A stretch of 64,000 nucleotides of DNA from Aquatica leii (GCA_035610365.1 CM069432.1:6882001-6946000), one strand, 5' to 3'; shown: positions 45,866-57,763, numbered from the stretch's first letter. Notes: generated by a model from the sequence alone, not told the origin. Made by a program: numbers and translations.

Positions 45866-46440
45866 TTGGGATATTGTTAAAAACGAGGCAGCTGAATTAT
45901 CAACTAAATGGAGCATTGAACCTTGTTTCGCCAAAAAGAGATTGCGTCTAGTAAAAAAAGTTTTTGACAAACTGGATGAGCCCATTCAAAATAGTAAAAA
46001 ATTTTTTAAAGTGAAAGTTTTTTAATAAAGTAATCGATATAGTATTTACTGAATTAAATATTAAATTTAATTCCGTCCGTAAAGTAAGTAGACTTTTTAA
46101 ATGTTTATCGCTAGTATATCTTGTCGCATCATCTGATGAAACTATTTTGGTTGATTCCAAATTGTTGAAATTGGCTTATTATTCAGATATTTCTTTTAGT
46201 TTTGGGCCACAGTTAATAAGACTTAAAATGTGTTCTTTTGTTCAATTAAGACAAATTACTTCTATACGCGAAGTGCGCTGAATTACTCTTAATTCACACG
46301 CCAGTCTCTTCCAAAAGATATTTACGAAGCAGTAAGTCTCAATCCCGTCTTAGCTCTTTGGCCACAATATCAATTGAAAAACCAATTGCTGGTCAACTTG
46401 ATCCGGGTAAATTAATTGACCGATTAACAGTTTTACGATT
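45866..46440 (+). pseudogene. hAT transposase remnant (ZMYM1-like type)
   Basis: Plus-strand reading gives WDIVKNEAAELSTKWSIEPC, KKRLRLVKKVFDKLDEPIQN and FFKVKVF, then, after shifts, KYISCRI/SSDETILVDSKLL and YSDISFSFGPQLIRL. The run of conserved words (KKRxRKVKxFFDEL then FxVxVF) is that of ZMYM1-like hAT proteins, in the region before the dimerisation end. Stops begin at about 46020. The stretch 45364-45866 between the gypsy LTR and this remnant has no readable transposase. Confidence 0.55.
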
Positions 46441-46676
46441 CGTAAATGTCTTAATGTAGTTTATAACATAATCATGTATAATCAATTTAATATTACTTTG
46501 TGAATATGTCATATATTTAAAAATTTTAAATCAATTGTCATTAAATAATGTTTAACATTGAAATTTAAAAATAAATACTATAAAATTTCGAATTTTATTG
46601 AAACATTTGTAAGAAAAAAGCACAGATCTTATTTGCTGCAGGGCGCTGTATATGTAGCTACGCCTCTGAATTTAAA

Positions 46677-46770
46677 TAATGTAGCGCAAGTTGCAAATGA
46701 ACTTTAGGATCCGAGGATCCGACTACTGCAAAAAATTAATTAACTTGATGCTGAACAGGTTAACGACATA
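46677..46770 (+). pseudogene. Tc1-like transposase, plus copy, part after the hAT insertion
   Basis: Continues the transposase tail after the hAT: TAATGTAGCGCAAGTTGCAA and AAAAAATTAATTAACTTGAT with CTGAACAGGTTAAC match in inverse the tail of the minus copy at 36165-36240 (TTGTAG, ATTAATTAACTCGATG, GAACAGGTTAAC). It confirms that the hAT inserted into an existing Tc1 copy. Confidence 0.78.
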
Positions 46771-46958
46771 TATACGAAATATTAATTGTAACGTTTTATG
46801 TATTAAATAAACATATTTTTATAATAAAACTACTAACTAATAAGAGAAGCGATTAGGTATTAATCTACTAGTTTGGTGTGTTTCTATGCGAGCATAGATC
46901 CTTCGATGTCGAGGATAGACACAACTTAGAAATAAAACTCTGTCTTAATTGTAGCTAT

Positions 46959-46989
46959 GTTTTGTTGGCTATTGTGCCAACTTCATCAG
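46959..46989 (-). ncRNA. Hammerhead ribozyme core of the left Penelope copy, mutated
   Basis: CTGATGA at 46983-46989 (minus), stem II GTTGGC/GCCAAC around ACAATA, then AAAAC at 46959-46963 in place of GAAAC. Only the G to A change separates it from the intact core at 49670-49700, but that base is part of the catalytic core. Confidence 0.75.
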
Positions 46990-47423
46990 GCCAATCTATA
47001 TTATGGTAATTATAATTAATTATACAAGTATAAGAGTCGAACATATTTCAATTGTCAATATAAATAAAAACTTACGAACTAGAATATTAAATTACAATTT
47101 ACAGTAAAAATAAAAACAACAAATTATCAAAATCTTATTTGTTCATCGATATTACGCTTGAGTAAAAGAAATAATTAATCTTACCTAACAGTGGAATGTT
47201 TAATTTCTGCCCAAATATACATAAAATTAAAACATGGACAAAGTAGGAAAGCACGAAGACATATAACCTTATACGACACAAACATAACCCACACATAAAC
47301 TGAATCTCAATGATATAATTCAAGTAATGTACAGTTTAACAACTGAGAAGCGTGAGAATTTGTATTTATAATGATAAGATTAACGTAATTATGTTCGTTA
47401 TTAAAAATTAAGTGACAAGCAAT

Positions 47424-48101
47424 TTAGTAAATACGTTTACATTTGCTAATAATGTTGTTATAAATGGGATTCAGATTTTGAGTATCCGTCTTGAAATTTA
47501 CATTACCATTATATAAATTAATAAAGAGCATCTTAGATATTAGTCTTTTTTTTAAACTTAATTTTACATCTAAAACTTGTGGATTGTCAAAATGAAAATC
47601 ATGATTGTCCTCGACATGATGGAAAGTTAGGCCAGTATCTACAGTTTTTTTTATTGCAATCATAGTTATGGTTTTTAATTCTATTTTTAAGCTTTTGTTT
47701 TGTTTGGCCGATATAATATTTATTGCATTGTTTACAATTGATTTTATATACAACGTATGATTTGTTTAAGATGTTAGTTTTGTTTTTTCGTTTTGTATAA
47801 ATATTGTTGTATATAGTGTTATGTTTATAGAAAACAATTTTGACATGATCATATTTTTTTAAATGTTAATTATATTATTACTTAAACCTGGGATGTTAAT
47901 AAGTTTTTTGTATTGTATACTGTTAGTAGGTGAAACATTCGTGTTTAATTTAAGTTGTATGGCTGGTAACAATGGTGTAGGTTTAAGAATGTTCTTGATT
48001 AAATGATATGGATAATTGTTATCTTTTAAAATGTTTTTAAGAATCAATAAGTTTATTCCATGAAATTGTTTACTGCTAAGTTTTAAGATTTTATTCATCA
48101 T
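47424..48101 (-). pseudogene. Penelope GIY-YIG and connection region, left copy
   Basis: The frame 47859-48101 (80 aa) encodes NKILKLSSKQFHGINLLIL and KLINIPGLSNNI, the RT-to-nuclease connection. In another phase at about 47690-47757 lies VVYKINCKQCNKYYIGQTKQ, with the VY and YIG halves of GIY-YIG and the CxxC just before. The continuation at 47424-47690 is shifted but matches the plus copy base by base. The 3' untranslated part follows to 46870. Confidence 0.8.
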
Positions 48102-48109
48102 ACTTTTAA

Positions 48110-48512
48110 TTATGTTAATTTTTGATTATGAGGATGTCTAGAGAAATAATTAATGATCCTATTAGAAGCAATAGGTTTAGTGTACCAGTCAGTTAAAATT
48201 GTATTATTATCCATATCTCTAATCAGAAGAACATTTAAAAAAGGAATACAACTATCTTTTTCTAACTCATACGTAAATTGAATGTTAGAATTATAGTTAT
48301 TGAATATATCTAATGTTTCATTAACTAAATGTTTAGGAATGCAAGTAATAATGTCATCAACGTAGACACACATAAACACAGGGTTAAAAGATAGTTTTGA
48401 CTTAACAAATGTCAGTAAGTCATGCATAGTTAAGTTAGCTAGGATGGGTGATGCTGGATTACCCATAGCTGTCCCAAATGTTTGTATATATTGACTATGC
48501 CCATACGTAAAG
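48110..48512 (-). pseudogene. Penelope RT, C-terminal part, left copy
   Basis: Begins in mid-RT with TYGHSYIQTFGTAMGNPASP-like coding and gives MGNPASPILANLTMHDLLTF (palm), FMCVYVDDIITCIP with the catalytic YVDD, YELEKDSCIPFLNVLLIRDM and YTKPIASNRIINYFSRHP (thumb). The frame 48110-48466 is open for 118 codons. Everything upstream of the GNPASP block is cut off at the junction with the right copy at about 48512. Confidence 0.85.
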
Positions 48513-49229
48513 TATTTCTCTAGACATCCTCATAATCAAGAAATCAACATAATTAAAAGTACGATGAATAAAATCTTAAAACTTAGCAGTATACAATTTC
48601 ATGGAAAAAATTTATTGATTCTTAAAAACATTTTAAAAGATAACAATTATCCATATCATTTAATCAAGAACATTCTTAAACCTACACTATTGTTACCAGC
48701 CATACAACTTAAATTAACCACGAATGTTTCACCTACTAACAGTATACAATACAAAAAACTTATTAACATCCCAGGTTTAAGTAATAATATAATTAGCATT
48801 AAAAAAAATCTGATCATGTCAAAATTGTTCTATTTAACCATAACACTATATACAACAATATTTATACAAAACTAAAAAACAAAACTAACATCTTAGACAA
48901 ATCATACGTTGTATATAAAATCAATTGCAAACAATGCAATAAATATTATATCGGCCAAACAAAACAAAAGCTTAAATATAGAATTAAAAACCATAACTAT
49001 GATTTCAATAAAAAAAACTGACCTAACTTTCCATCATGTCGAGGACAATCATGATTTTGATTTTGACAATCCACAAGTTTTGGATGCAGAACTAAATTTT
49101 AAAAAAGGGCTAATATTTGAGATGCTCTTTATTAATTTATATAATGATAATGTAAATTTCAAGACGGATACTCAAAATCTGAATCCCATTTATAACAACA
49201 TTATTAGCAAATGTAAACGTATTTACTAA
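48513..49229 (+). pseudogene. Penelope connection and GIY-YIG region, right copy
   Basis: Starts at the junction and covers only the part downstream of RT. The frame 48564-48875 carries NKILKLSSIQFHGKNLLIL and YKKLINIPGLSNNI. A shift near 48870 leads to VVYKINCKQCNKYYIGQTKQ in the phase read at about 48908-48967, followed by KLKYRIKNHNYDF. Stops follow near 49020. It is almost the same sequence as the left copy, so the two are of similar age. Confidence 0.82.
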
Positions 49230-49669
49230 ATTGTTTGTCACTTAATTTTATAACAACTAACAAAATTACGTTAATCTTATCATTATAAATACAATTTCCC
49301 ACGCTTATCAGTTATTAAAATGTACATTACTTTAATTCTATCATTGCAATTCAGCTTATGTGTGGGTTATGTTTGTGTCGTATAAGGTTATATGTCTTCG
49401 TGCTTTCCTACTTTGTCCATGTTTTAATTATATGTATATTTAGGCAGAAATTAAACGTTCCACTGTTAGGTAAGATCAATTATTTCTTTTACTCAAGCGT
49501 AATATTGGTGAACAAATAAGATTTTGATAATTTGTTGTTTGTTTTCATTTTTACTGTAAATTGTAATTTATTATTCTAGTTCGTAAGTTTTTAATTATAT
49601 TGACAATTGAAATATGTTCGACTCTTATACTTGTGTAATTAATTATAATTACTATTAATATAGATTGGC

Positions 49670-49700
49670 CTGATGAAGTTGGCACAATAGCCAACGAAAC
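49670..49700 (+). ncRNA. Hammerhead ribozyme, complete conserved core
   Basis: CTGATGA (49670-49676), A, stem II GTTGGC / GCCAAC with a six-base loop ACAATA, and GAAAC (49696-49700) are all present without a mismatch. This is the consensus core of the hammerhead ribozyme, found in Penelope-like elements near their terminal repeats. Stem I and stem III partners must lie upstream (for example TAGATTGGC at about 49661-49669) and were not proven. Likely competent for self-cleavage if the outer stems form. Confidence 0.72.
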
Positions 49701-49844
49701 GTAGCCTTATTTTTATTTTTTTTCTTTCTTTTTATTTCTGAGTTGTGCCTATCCTCCACCTCGAAGGATCTATGGTCGCATAGAAACACATCAAAATATT
49801 AAGTTTTTGGAGGAGTTGTATCGTTCTCATAGTATTAATCTACT

Positions 49845-50395
49845 TAAAACTTGTTTAAATTTAGTCCAGTTTAAAACGATGATTTAAATAAGTCGACATT
49901 ACTACAAAAAACGATTTTTTTAGTTTATATAACGATAAAGTAAATTGTTATTTAACAAAAAGTGAAAATAGTATTCATTTTAGAATCTGAAGGTTGTTTT
50001 GTGCTAAAAAACAGAACGATATGGTTTTTTTATTTAATTGATCATTTGACGTATTTTTAATCAGTCCACTATTAAAATGATTTAATTAATTATGCATAGT
50101 AATTGCAAATATGTTATGAATACACTAGTAATGATAGTAGTATCAGTAGAAGCAATATTCTATATAAATATCTGATAGAAACAAAAATTTTAGAATTAAT
50201 AGCTTACATAAGGTATAAATTCTCTAAAATACACTTTTTAAATATTAAAAACATTTAAAATTTTATAATAAATACCAATCTAGTATTTCTATTATTTATT
50301 AAAATTACAATGGTTTATTTGGTTTAATCTTCTAATGGGATGTGATCTTAAGCGGTCATTTTGGTTGAAAGCGATTGTACATACTTATATAATTA
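49845..50395 (-). repeat. Right arm of the large inverted repeat (partner 35485-36158)
   Basis: Inverse matches to the left arm: AACGATGATTTAAATAAGTCG and ATTACTACAA (about 49876-49910), TTTTAGAATCTGAAGG (about 49978), GAACGATATGGTTTTTTTAT (about 50014), AATGATAGTAGTATCAGTAGAAGC (about 50130) and CTTAAGCGGTCATTTTGGTT (about 50347-50370). Identity drops to background at about 50395. The part between Tc1 and the Penelope insertion (46771-46869) belongs to the same arm. Confidence 0.75.
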
Positions 50396-50399
50396 CCTA

Positions 50400-52655
50400 A
50401 TTAAAATTGAGAATTATTACACGTTTGTGGCACAGAGACAAATATATAATACAACATGTTGTAATGAGAAAACAACTGTTTTTGTTTAATAAATAGTATG
50501 TTACTAAAAATTATTTTAAAATACATAGCTAATGTATGTGTAGTACATACATATATGACTTAATAAAAATAATTTTGTTTTATGTTCTTACGCACAACAA
50601 CGAAGGTATTAATTTTTTGTTTTTAGATCAGCGCTCATGCCTACTTATCTTAAAAATATTTCCTAAAAATTATATAAAAATTGGAGCACACGTTTAAAAG
50701 TTATAAGCGTTTGGAGAGTGCCGCCTCTTCAAATAACGTTTTTGTGTCCCTCGAGATTAAATCAACGTTTCAGATTTGTCTAACATCGAAGTTTGTTACG
50801 ATCAAATGATCTCGTTTTTACTACATTTATTAAAGTTTATGTTGCGTTTTTAACTATTATAATTATGGCCGTAAATCATCATAAAGTTACATGTGAAGAC
50901 AGAGCATCTACAAAATTCCATAAATCAAAACTAAACAAAAAAAAATTTCATTTTCTAATCCAAAATTTGTAGACCAAAATTTGGTGATTTATTTAGTCAA
51001 AGACAGAATTTTAAATTTTATTCAAATATGTTGCGCTTTTTTTCAGTTTCTAAAGTGCAAAGCATGTGACGATACTTTTAAATTTGCTTCAACAGATACG
51101 CCAGTACTAGGTTTCAAAATCACAATGTTTTATCAGCAAAAATAAAACTTGATGGCATTACGAAAATGTTCAAACGTTCTCAAAGTTTGCACGAAATCAA
51201 ATACATAAATTATATTTTAATTTTAACAAACTCATTTGAAGAATCATCCTAAAGAGCCTTTCTGCTGGTGCACATCCTGTTAAAGTTGCAGCTGAGTACT
51301 ATGTAGCCTAAATGCCTGCAAATATATTACAAAAAAACAAGACATTTTTCTAAATATCACATAGGATTCTACCCTAAGAACCAGAGTGAACCCGTTTCCC
51401 CCGTGTCTATCCTTAGACTAGTGTCCGACGTTAACGAACTCATTGTATTCGCTAGAAGAGACCAGAGTCAAACGTAAAACCAGAGTGTAATTTAATTTAT
51501 TTTTGCATGGCATTTTGATTTATTTATACAGTCAGTTACGACAAAGTAGGGTATTTATTTAGTTATTTAATTGCATGGGGGCTTATTATTTTAGAATATT
51601 TTGTTTTGATTATTTTTAATTTTACTAACATTTTCAGTTCCTTTTAGCCGTAGCTGACTTGACTAACTGGCCTCATCCTGTTCATTACTATAACGTTTCC
51701 TTTTCCCGCTTACTTGGTTTCTAGCCTAGGAAGCGAGGATAAGCTGAAAGGTAGGTGCCTCGCAAAACCTCGTGTTCTTTAAGCACGAACCTCTAATATA
51801 TTCTTCATCTTGAAATTTATATTCTAAATTGTTCAATCTTCTATGTGGCAAACTTGAACCAAGTAAGTTCGGGTGGTTTATAGGTCCACTTCCTCCTTTC
51901 CTCCTCCTTCCTCTTCATTTTTTTGAGACTAGAACCAAGCCTAAAAAGTCTGTGTGTTCAACTACGACGCGATCTCAGCCGAAAGTCGTTTATAATCGAA
52001 AGTTTTTTAAATGTTTGTATATTTGTTTATTGAGTTCTACTATACCTGCAATGTTCTAAAAAATATTTTCCTCTTATTACTAACTGATCATACATGTAAG
52101 CAATCGATTCCAGTGTTATTAACTACAGTTCAATTCTTCATATTTTCTATACGATTACATAAAACTAAAAATATTCACAGTATTATCATGACATAAAATT
52201 TGCGAACGACTTATTCTTTAAGAAATTATTATTTATAGTTGGTGTTACTTTTAAATTTGTCATTCTGACTGTATGCATTTCGGTATTTTTTGCAAAGCGT
52301 TTTCCTAATGTTACTCATAAAATTGATGAACCATTCAAGTAACAAAAAAAATATTGATTATTGTTCTATTCTATTCTGCTATTTTTTATAGCGATGCGCC
52401 AATGTATATGCGCTAACAATGCTTTACGCATTTTGCTACTCTTCGGCAACATAATTTGTTTTAAATAAATTGGTTGTATGTATTGTTTTAAAATATAATA
52501 GCTATTAAGCCGAGCGATATTTTTTGCTGCATTTATGGCATACGGTCGAGAAGAGGATTTTACTAGTTTCCTTTAGTTATAAAATGTATTTCATATAATT
52601 TATTGTTTTAAATATTTTTTTATTTGACATCTAACTAGTTGGCCGGTATTATCAA
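50400..52655. other. No gene recognised; a less AT-rich stretch at about 51640-52000
   Basis: Sequence around 51250-51480 and 51640-52000 is richer in GC and could be remains of an element (LTR leader or SINE), but no motif, terminal repeat or tRNA-like promoter was identified. The 76-aa frame at 51829-52059 has no domain. Confidence 0.35.
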
Positions 52656-52699
52656 AATTGGAAAATCCCAAGGCACCATGGTGTCCATTAAAACCTACT

Positions 52700-53960
52700 C
52701 CAATGATCAATGCATTAGCTACTTGTTTAAATAAGTTAATCCAATCAGTAATGTTTGTATATTGACAAAATTATTGTGTAGTAAAATTGTTTTCTTATGA
52801 CTTGATACCTAGGAATAGTACATTGGTGATTTGGTTTAAACCATGTTTCGCAAATTAGAGCAACGTCGATATCGTTCTTAAAAACTTTATCAAACTGTTT
52901 GTATTTAAAACAGCAGAACGGGCGTTCCACTGCATTATTTTAAGATTTTTGTATTTGTTGGTTGTACTATCCATTGTTTCAGATTTTATTTAAACACGAG
53001 TCAATTGAGTTTTCTACTAAATTATAGTTTAAACTTTTAAGGTCGGAGATACAGTTGCACTTTTGTATAATTTCTTTGCTGATTTCGGAAACAGATTTGA
53101 TTAACTGGCTTCGTAATAATTCAATTTCTGGTACTCTGTGGATGTTAAATGTAATTGGTTTCGTAGGACTCATATTTTGTGGGAACATGGAAGGTTCTTG
53201 ATATGTTTGTATGATTGGAGATGTAGTTTTTCTTTTTTTATTAGGTTGAGAATAAAAAGAGGAAGCATTCGCTTTTAAAAGAATTTGCGTAAACGAATAT
53301 TTTTGATTAGTTCTTACCTCTTGTAAGATTAATTTCGTAGTTAATTAAGGCACAATAATATGAATCTTTAATATATTTTTTAGCTTCTAGATAAGTACAA
53401 TTTGTCATGGACATCTGTGACTTAATTTTTTCTTGGTTTTGGAAATGAGGGCATTCGTTTGAAGTTGCTTTGTGACTGATAATATTGCAAAAAATGCAAA
53501 AAATATCTTCAAGGTCTCTGCACATGTGATCATCAAGTTTTTCTTACTGCAGTTGATGCATATTGTCTTGGTATTACGGCATTGAGTAGATACATAATTG
53601 GATCTAAGACACTTAAAGCATTGAATTATTCTTTGTTTATATAGCTTGACCGGGCAAACAACACTATCAGTGACTATATAATTAGGTAGTGTACTTCCTT
53701 CAAAACTTAATATAACTGTTTGTGTGGGGGTAAGAGTAGTTTCTCCATTGTTTAGTCGTTAACGCGTTATTCTTTTTGTGTGTGTAATTGAATGTGTGCA
53801 TAAAATGTTATTTATTAAATAACTGTTATTAAAAGAAGTGTCAACGAGACGTATTACACCTTTCCGCGATAAAAAATTATTTTGAATGTAAGCCAGCAAT
53901 TTGAGAGGCAACAGAGAGTCATTTAATACTTAGTCATTAGCGTCTTTTAGTAACACTTTG
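52700..53960 (-). pseudogene. Non-LTR retrotransposon: ORF1 (gag-like) and start of endonuclease
   Basis: Reading leftward on the minus strand, 53960-53560 encodes LLPLKLLAYIQNNFLSRKGV, TPTQTVILSFEGSTLPNYI and IQCFKCLRSNYVSTQCRN, then TKTICINCSKKN. These are an RNA-binding gag-like domain and zinc knuckles as in I/Jockey-type LINEs. 53525-53307 continues with DIFCIFCNIISHKATSNECP. 53188-52979 is polar linker. 52930-52745 begins ORF2: CFKYKQFDKVFKNDIDVALI then CETWFKPNH, the first block of the APE-type endonuclease. Small frame changes occur throughout. The RT part is missing; the element ends at about 52700. Confidence 0.72.
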
Positions 53961-54109
53961 ATTCTGTTTCTGCTGTTTAAAATATTTTGAATAATTAATT
54001 TTTTGTGTAGTAGATGACCCACCATCATAAGGTGCAAGCGTCCAATATTTTTATCGTTAGATTCGATAAATACGTAAATACTTCTCATCAAATGTTGTTA
54101 ATATATACT

Positions 54110-55765
54110 TCTAAAACAAACCAAAAACTACAACACTAATTCAAGAACATAAAGTATTATTTAAGAAACGCTCGATACGGACGTGTAAAGCAATCGCGGC
54201 CGAATTTCAAATTATTGTGTAATGTATTCATGGGATTGTAAAAAAAAACAAATAGCAAACTATATGTCCATTGTATTGTTTATTTTAAGTGTATATGCAG
54301 AGTTTAGTTTTTTTCTGTAAAAAGTTTATTTAACTTTTAATTAAAAATCTAAACTCGTCTTTTTTGCATAAATTATTATTAATATCTGTTTAATCAGCAT
54401 CGGCAATCAAGGAAAAGAACGAAACTTGAAGTAGCTGTTAAAGTCAAAGCATTGAATTGGGCGTTGTGATCAAATTGGCAGTTGTGGTGATTGGCTTAGA
54501 CGTAAAGAATTATATGGCAATTAATATTTCCGCAAATTAGAAAAAAATATAATTTATTAAAACGCGAAAACGTTAATTGACGTTTAACAACAATATCCTA
54601 CATTAAAATATTTTCTTATCTGAGTATTATTTCGTAGTTTATTAGAATGTTAGTTTGTATAAGTTGGTTCTTGTTTTAAGTTCAATGTTGTTAAATTTTT
54701 TTGTAAAAACTGTATAAGTAATAATATTGAATCAGATAAAAAAATAGTCATTATGCCCATGTTGCCAGATCTACGCAACATAGCAGCTTTTTAACTTTTG
54801 AATTTTTAGGGAAGAATTTCTAACAATACAAAGACATGTATCGCTATACGAGTTTTACAAATTAAAATAAAATATAAATTGTACGTAGTAAAAGATTTGA
54901 TTATAAAAACCCCGATAAAAAGTATCACACACTTTCATAAGAAACCAAGCATGTGCACGAGCTAAAACAAGAAACATTGACAAACGGAAATCAATTAAAA
55001 AAACAATAGCACTTTGTTAAGTTTATTAAATATTTGTTCATAAACCAGTTACATTTTTTGCTGGAATAAATATTACAAAATGATTAGCACAAAAAATCTA
55101 ATTTCTAATGACAGGTCGCTTTGACGATCTCAAAACGGGTTTTCAGGTGTGTTATTTTAGTTTTGCCTTATGCTTAAAAATTTTCATATTTGCTTGTAAG
55201 ACATGAACTATCATTTTTATAGATAATTTTAAAAGTAACTAAAGTATAGTTTCTTTGAGAAATATTTTTAAAAAGTTAATAAACTTTAATCATAATTAAT
55301 AAACTTTATATCTTTTAATCTACCTTGTAATTAATATACAGTGATGTCAAAAAACTTCACAAAATCCAGATTTATACTAGAATTTAATACAATTCTTTCA
55401 AATATTTTGTATTCGCACATTATCTACATCCAAGTACCATATAACAATACTGTGTTGAAAAAATTCTTTTATATATCTACATTTGGAATAAAAAAAATTT
55501 TAATTCAAAGCACAATTTCTTTTAACGTCAATTAATACAAGTCCTCCAACATTATATACAACACATTATTTCCTAATTTTAATATTTAATTAACTAACCT
55601 AAGTTTTTGATGACCATTGCAAATTTTTTTGACATGAAATTAACCAGTTTAATAAATTCCTCTTTTGAAACAACATGAAACCTCACGTGAATAATTGGTT
55701 TAATTCAATCTGTTTTTTGTGTAAGTGTTCTTCTTAACCTTATTATTACCAAGCAATTTTTGAGG
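54110..55765. other. AT-rich DNA, no gene recognised
   Basis: No supported coding region; the 64-aa frame at 55341-55535 has no motif. Confidence 0.4.
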
Positions 55766-55916
55766 CGCCGATTACCAAGTGGGGTCAGATTTGACCCCAA
55801 GTTTTTTTTCGTATTTTGTAAAGAAAACCCGATTAATTTGTAGTGGTAAATATTTTAAATTAACATTAGATTTAATATAAACTAATAAAAATATGAAAAT
55901 AAAATGTAAACATACA

Positions 55917-57560
55917 TTAGCGAAGGTAAAAACTATTACATGTTATTGTAGACTTTTTCTGGCAATTTTGTTTACATACAAAGAGTTTGCACTTTTTACA
56001 TGTTTCCGAACATTTTTTGTCATTTGCTCTTGGACATATCTTACAACGACCTCTTTTTAGGCGAGCGATAGTTTTGTCTTGCGGACCCACTTCCTCTGGT
56101 TCTGTGTCTGCCAAAACCATCGCTATTGCATTCTGCACATGTCTTGGTAATCTTTGAAGTGTACGTTTTTTGATATGTGGGATTACTAATTCAAACCCAA
56201 GTTTCAAAATTTCCAAATTTCGTAGTGTATAGAATAAATGCATTCATGCCAGTAATATCAAGGAAATTAAAAAATAGAACAAAAGGCCAGCAATTTGTAT
56301 TTCTTCTGCATGAGTATTCCTTTACCATTTTATCGACGCTGTTCACAGCTCCTTTGCAGCTATTATAGTCTAAGATAATTTGCGGTTTGTAACTGAGGTC
56401 AATTCCAAATCTAGGTGTTGCGTTGAAAATAGCATAACGCTTCTATATTTTTTAGGTACGTAAGATACTAAAATTGTGCCTTCTCCATATAGAATTTCGC
56501 TTGAGTATTCTGCTCGATTTCTTTTTGGCAAAAATTCTTTTGGTATTTCTCTACGTGTTTTACAAATTGTTCCGGTCAAGGTTTTTGATTGCTGCAGTAG
56601 CTCTTTCGCCAAAGACATAGACGTAAAAAAAATATCTGTGGAAATACCATAACCCGCTCTCAAACCCTCAACCAAATACAAAACTACCCGCTTCCCTAGA
56701 AATGAAATTTTATACTTGTGCATAAAACGATAAAATTGTGTTTTACCTTGTTCCCGTTCTGGAGCGTTGTCTACCATTTCAGTATATATTTGGAAATTCC
56801 AGCAATATCTGTTACTAACATCGCATAAAGCCCATATTTTAATTCCGTATTTATCTGGCTTCAACTTCATATATACTCGAAAGGGACATTTTCCACGAAA
56901 AGAAACAAGTTGTTCATCAATACACACTTCAGCGTTAAGGTTATTCGATTTTTTGCAATTTGCAGCTAGAATAATGTGAATGTTACGAATAGCTGCTAAT
57001 TTATCTGTTGCCCGTCGTTCTTCTCGGGTGTCCATATCGTCAAACCGAATGTATTTCAAAAGTTGTCTCATTCGATTACGAGACATTGCAGCACAAAAAA
57101 TTGGTCTATGGAGAGACATGTATATCGTACTCCACAGCTCCAATATTGGTTCTTGGCGTGCTATCAAACCACCGGCTAAAAGCAGTAATCCAAAAAATGC
57201 GGCAATTACGGCAATAACTGTCTTACGATTTGTTTCTTCGGTATTTATACACATTCGGAAATCCTTCTCGAGTGTTCCTTATCTTTTGGTATATCTTCTA
57301 GAAGATGGATAACAACTTCCAGAAGGCTCTTGAATTTGCAGATAACTTCTCGAACATTTCAATATTTCGCTGATTTCGTCTTCTAACATGAGGCTTATCT
57401 CTTTTCCATATAGAATCATTTTTACCCACTAGTATATCTTTATCATTGGGCGAATTATCATCGTCTTCCGAACTTTCAATCAATCAATCTTCAATTTCAT
57501 TCAGTAAATTAATATTGCTAGCTATTTCTTCCACTTTACGCTGAGACAAATATTTTCTAG
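55917..57560 (-). pseudogene. piggyBac transposase, frameshifted
   Basis: Reading from 57560: an acidic N-terminus (IESSEDDDNSPNDKDILVGK, stop near 57484), then the 294-aa frame 57254-56370 with FGLLLLAGGLIARQEPILEL, MSRNRMRQLLKYIRFDDMDT, EVCIDEQLVSFRGKCPFRVY (first catalytic D), STDIFFTSMSLAKELL (second D) and GTICKTRREIPKEFLP. After a shift at about 56385 the third block, ILDYNSCKGAVNSVDKMVKE, is readable at about 56300-56360 with the third D. The frame 56243-55917 ends with a cysteine-rich finger (CKICPRANDKKCSETCKKCK). All three aspartates remain; at least three frame breaks make it inactive. It would cut and paste at TTAA sites. Confidence 0.87.
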
Positions 57561-57763
57561 CCAAAATTCAACAACAACTATTTCCAATCAAATGTAATAA
57601 CACAGAAGACACGCTTTTCAACTGATTCAAACAAACTCACCGAATGTAATGACTAAAGACGGAATGCTAGTAATCATGATTCAGACAAATAACACGTTGA
57701 AACACATTGAAACAAGCAGATTATATGACAAATGCAGACAAAATATTAGGATTACTTTTCAGA

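Larger units (their letters stand above)
38381..46668. mobile_element. hAT transposon with 8-bp target duplication, split by a gypsy element
   Basis: The left end reads CAGGGGTGTAGCTA (38381) and the right end, inverted, CAGAGGCGTAGCTA (from 46668), a typical hAT terminus. Both sides carry the 8-bp duplication AATTTAAA (38373-38380 and 46669-46676), the size expected for hAT. The flanking Tc1 coding is continuous across it. Without the internal gypsy element and its duplicated ATAT the hAT is about 1.6 kb, so it is internally deleted. Confidence 0.92.
46870..49832. mobile_element. Head-to-head Penelope-like element pair with 12-bp target duplication
   Basis: Two 5'-truncated copies meet at about 48512, minus copy on the left, plus copy on the right, with 3' ends outward. 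TATTAATCTACT occurs at both outer edges (46858-46869 and 49833-49844) and interrupts the right arm of the large inverted repeat, so the pair inserted as a unit. Both 3' ends share a hammerhead region and an outer block (GAAGGATCTATG, CATAGAAACACA). The right end carries about 40 extra bases beyond that block. Confidence 0.85.

Noticed and set aside
51640..52000. Less AT-rich block considered as SINE or LTR leader
   Set aside because: No tRNA-type A/B boxes, terminal repeats or second copy in the window.
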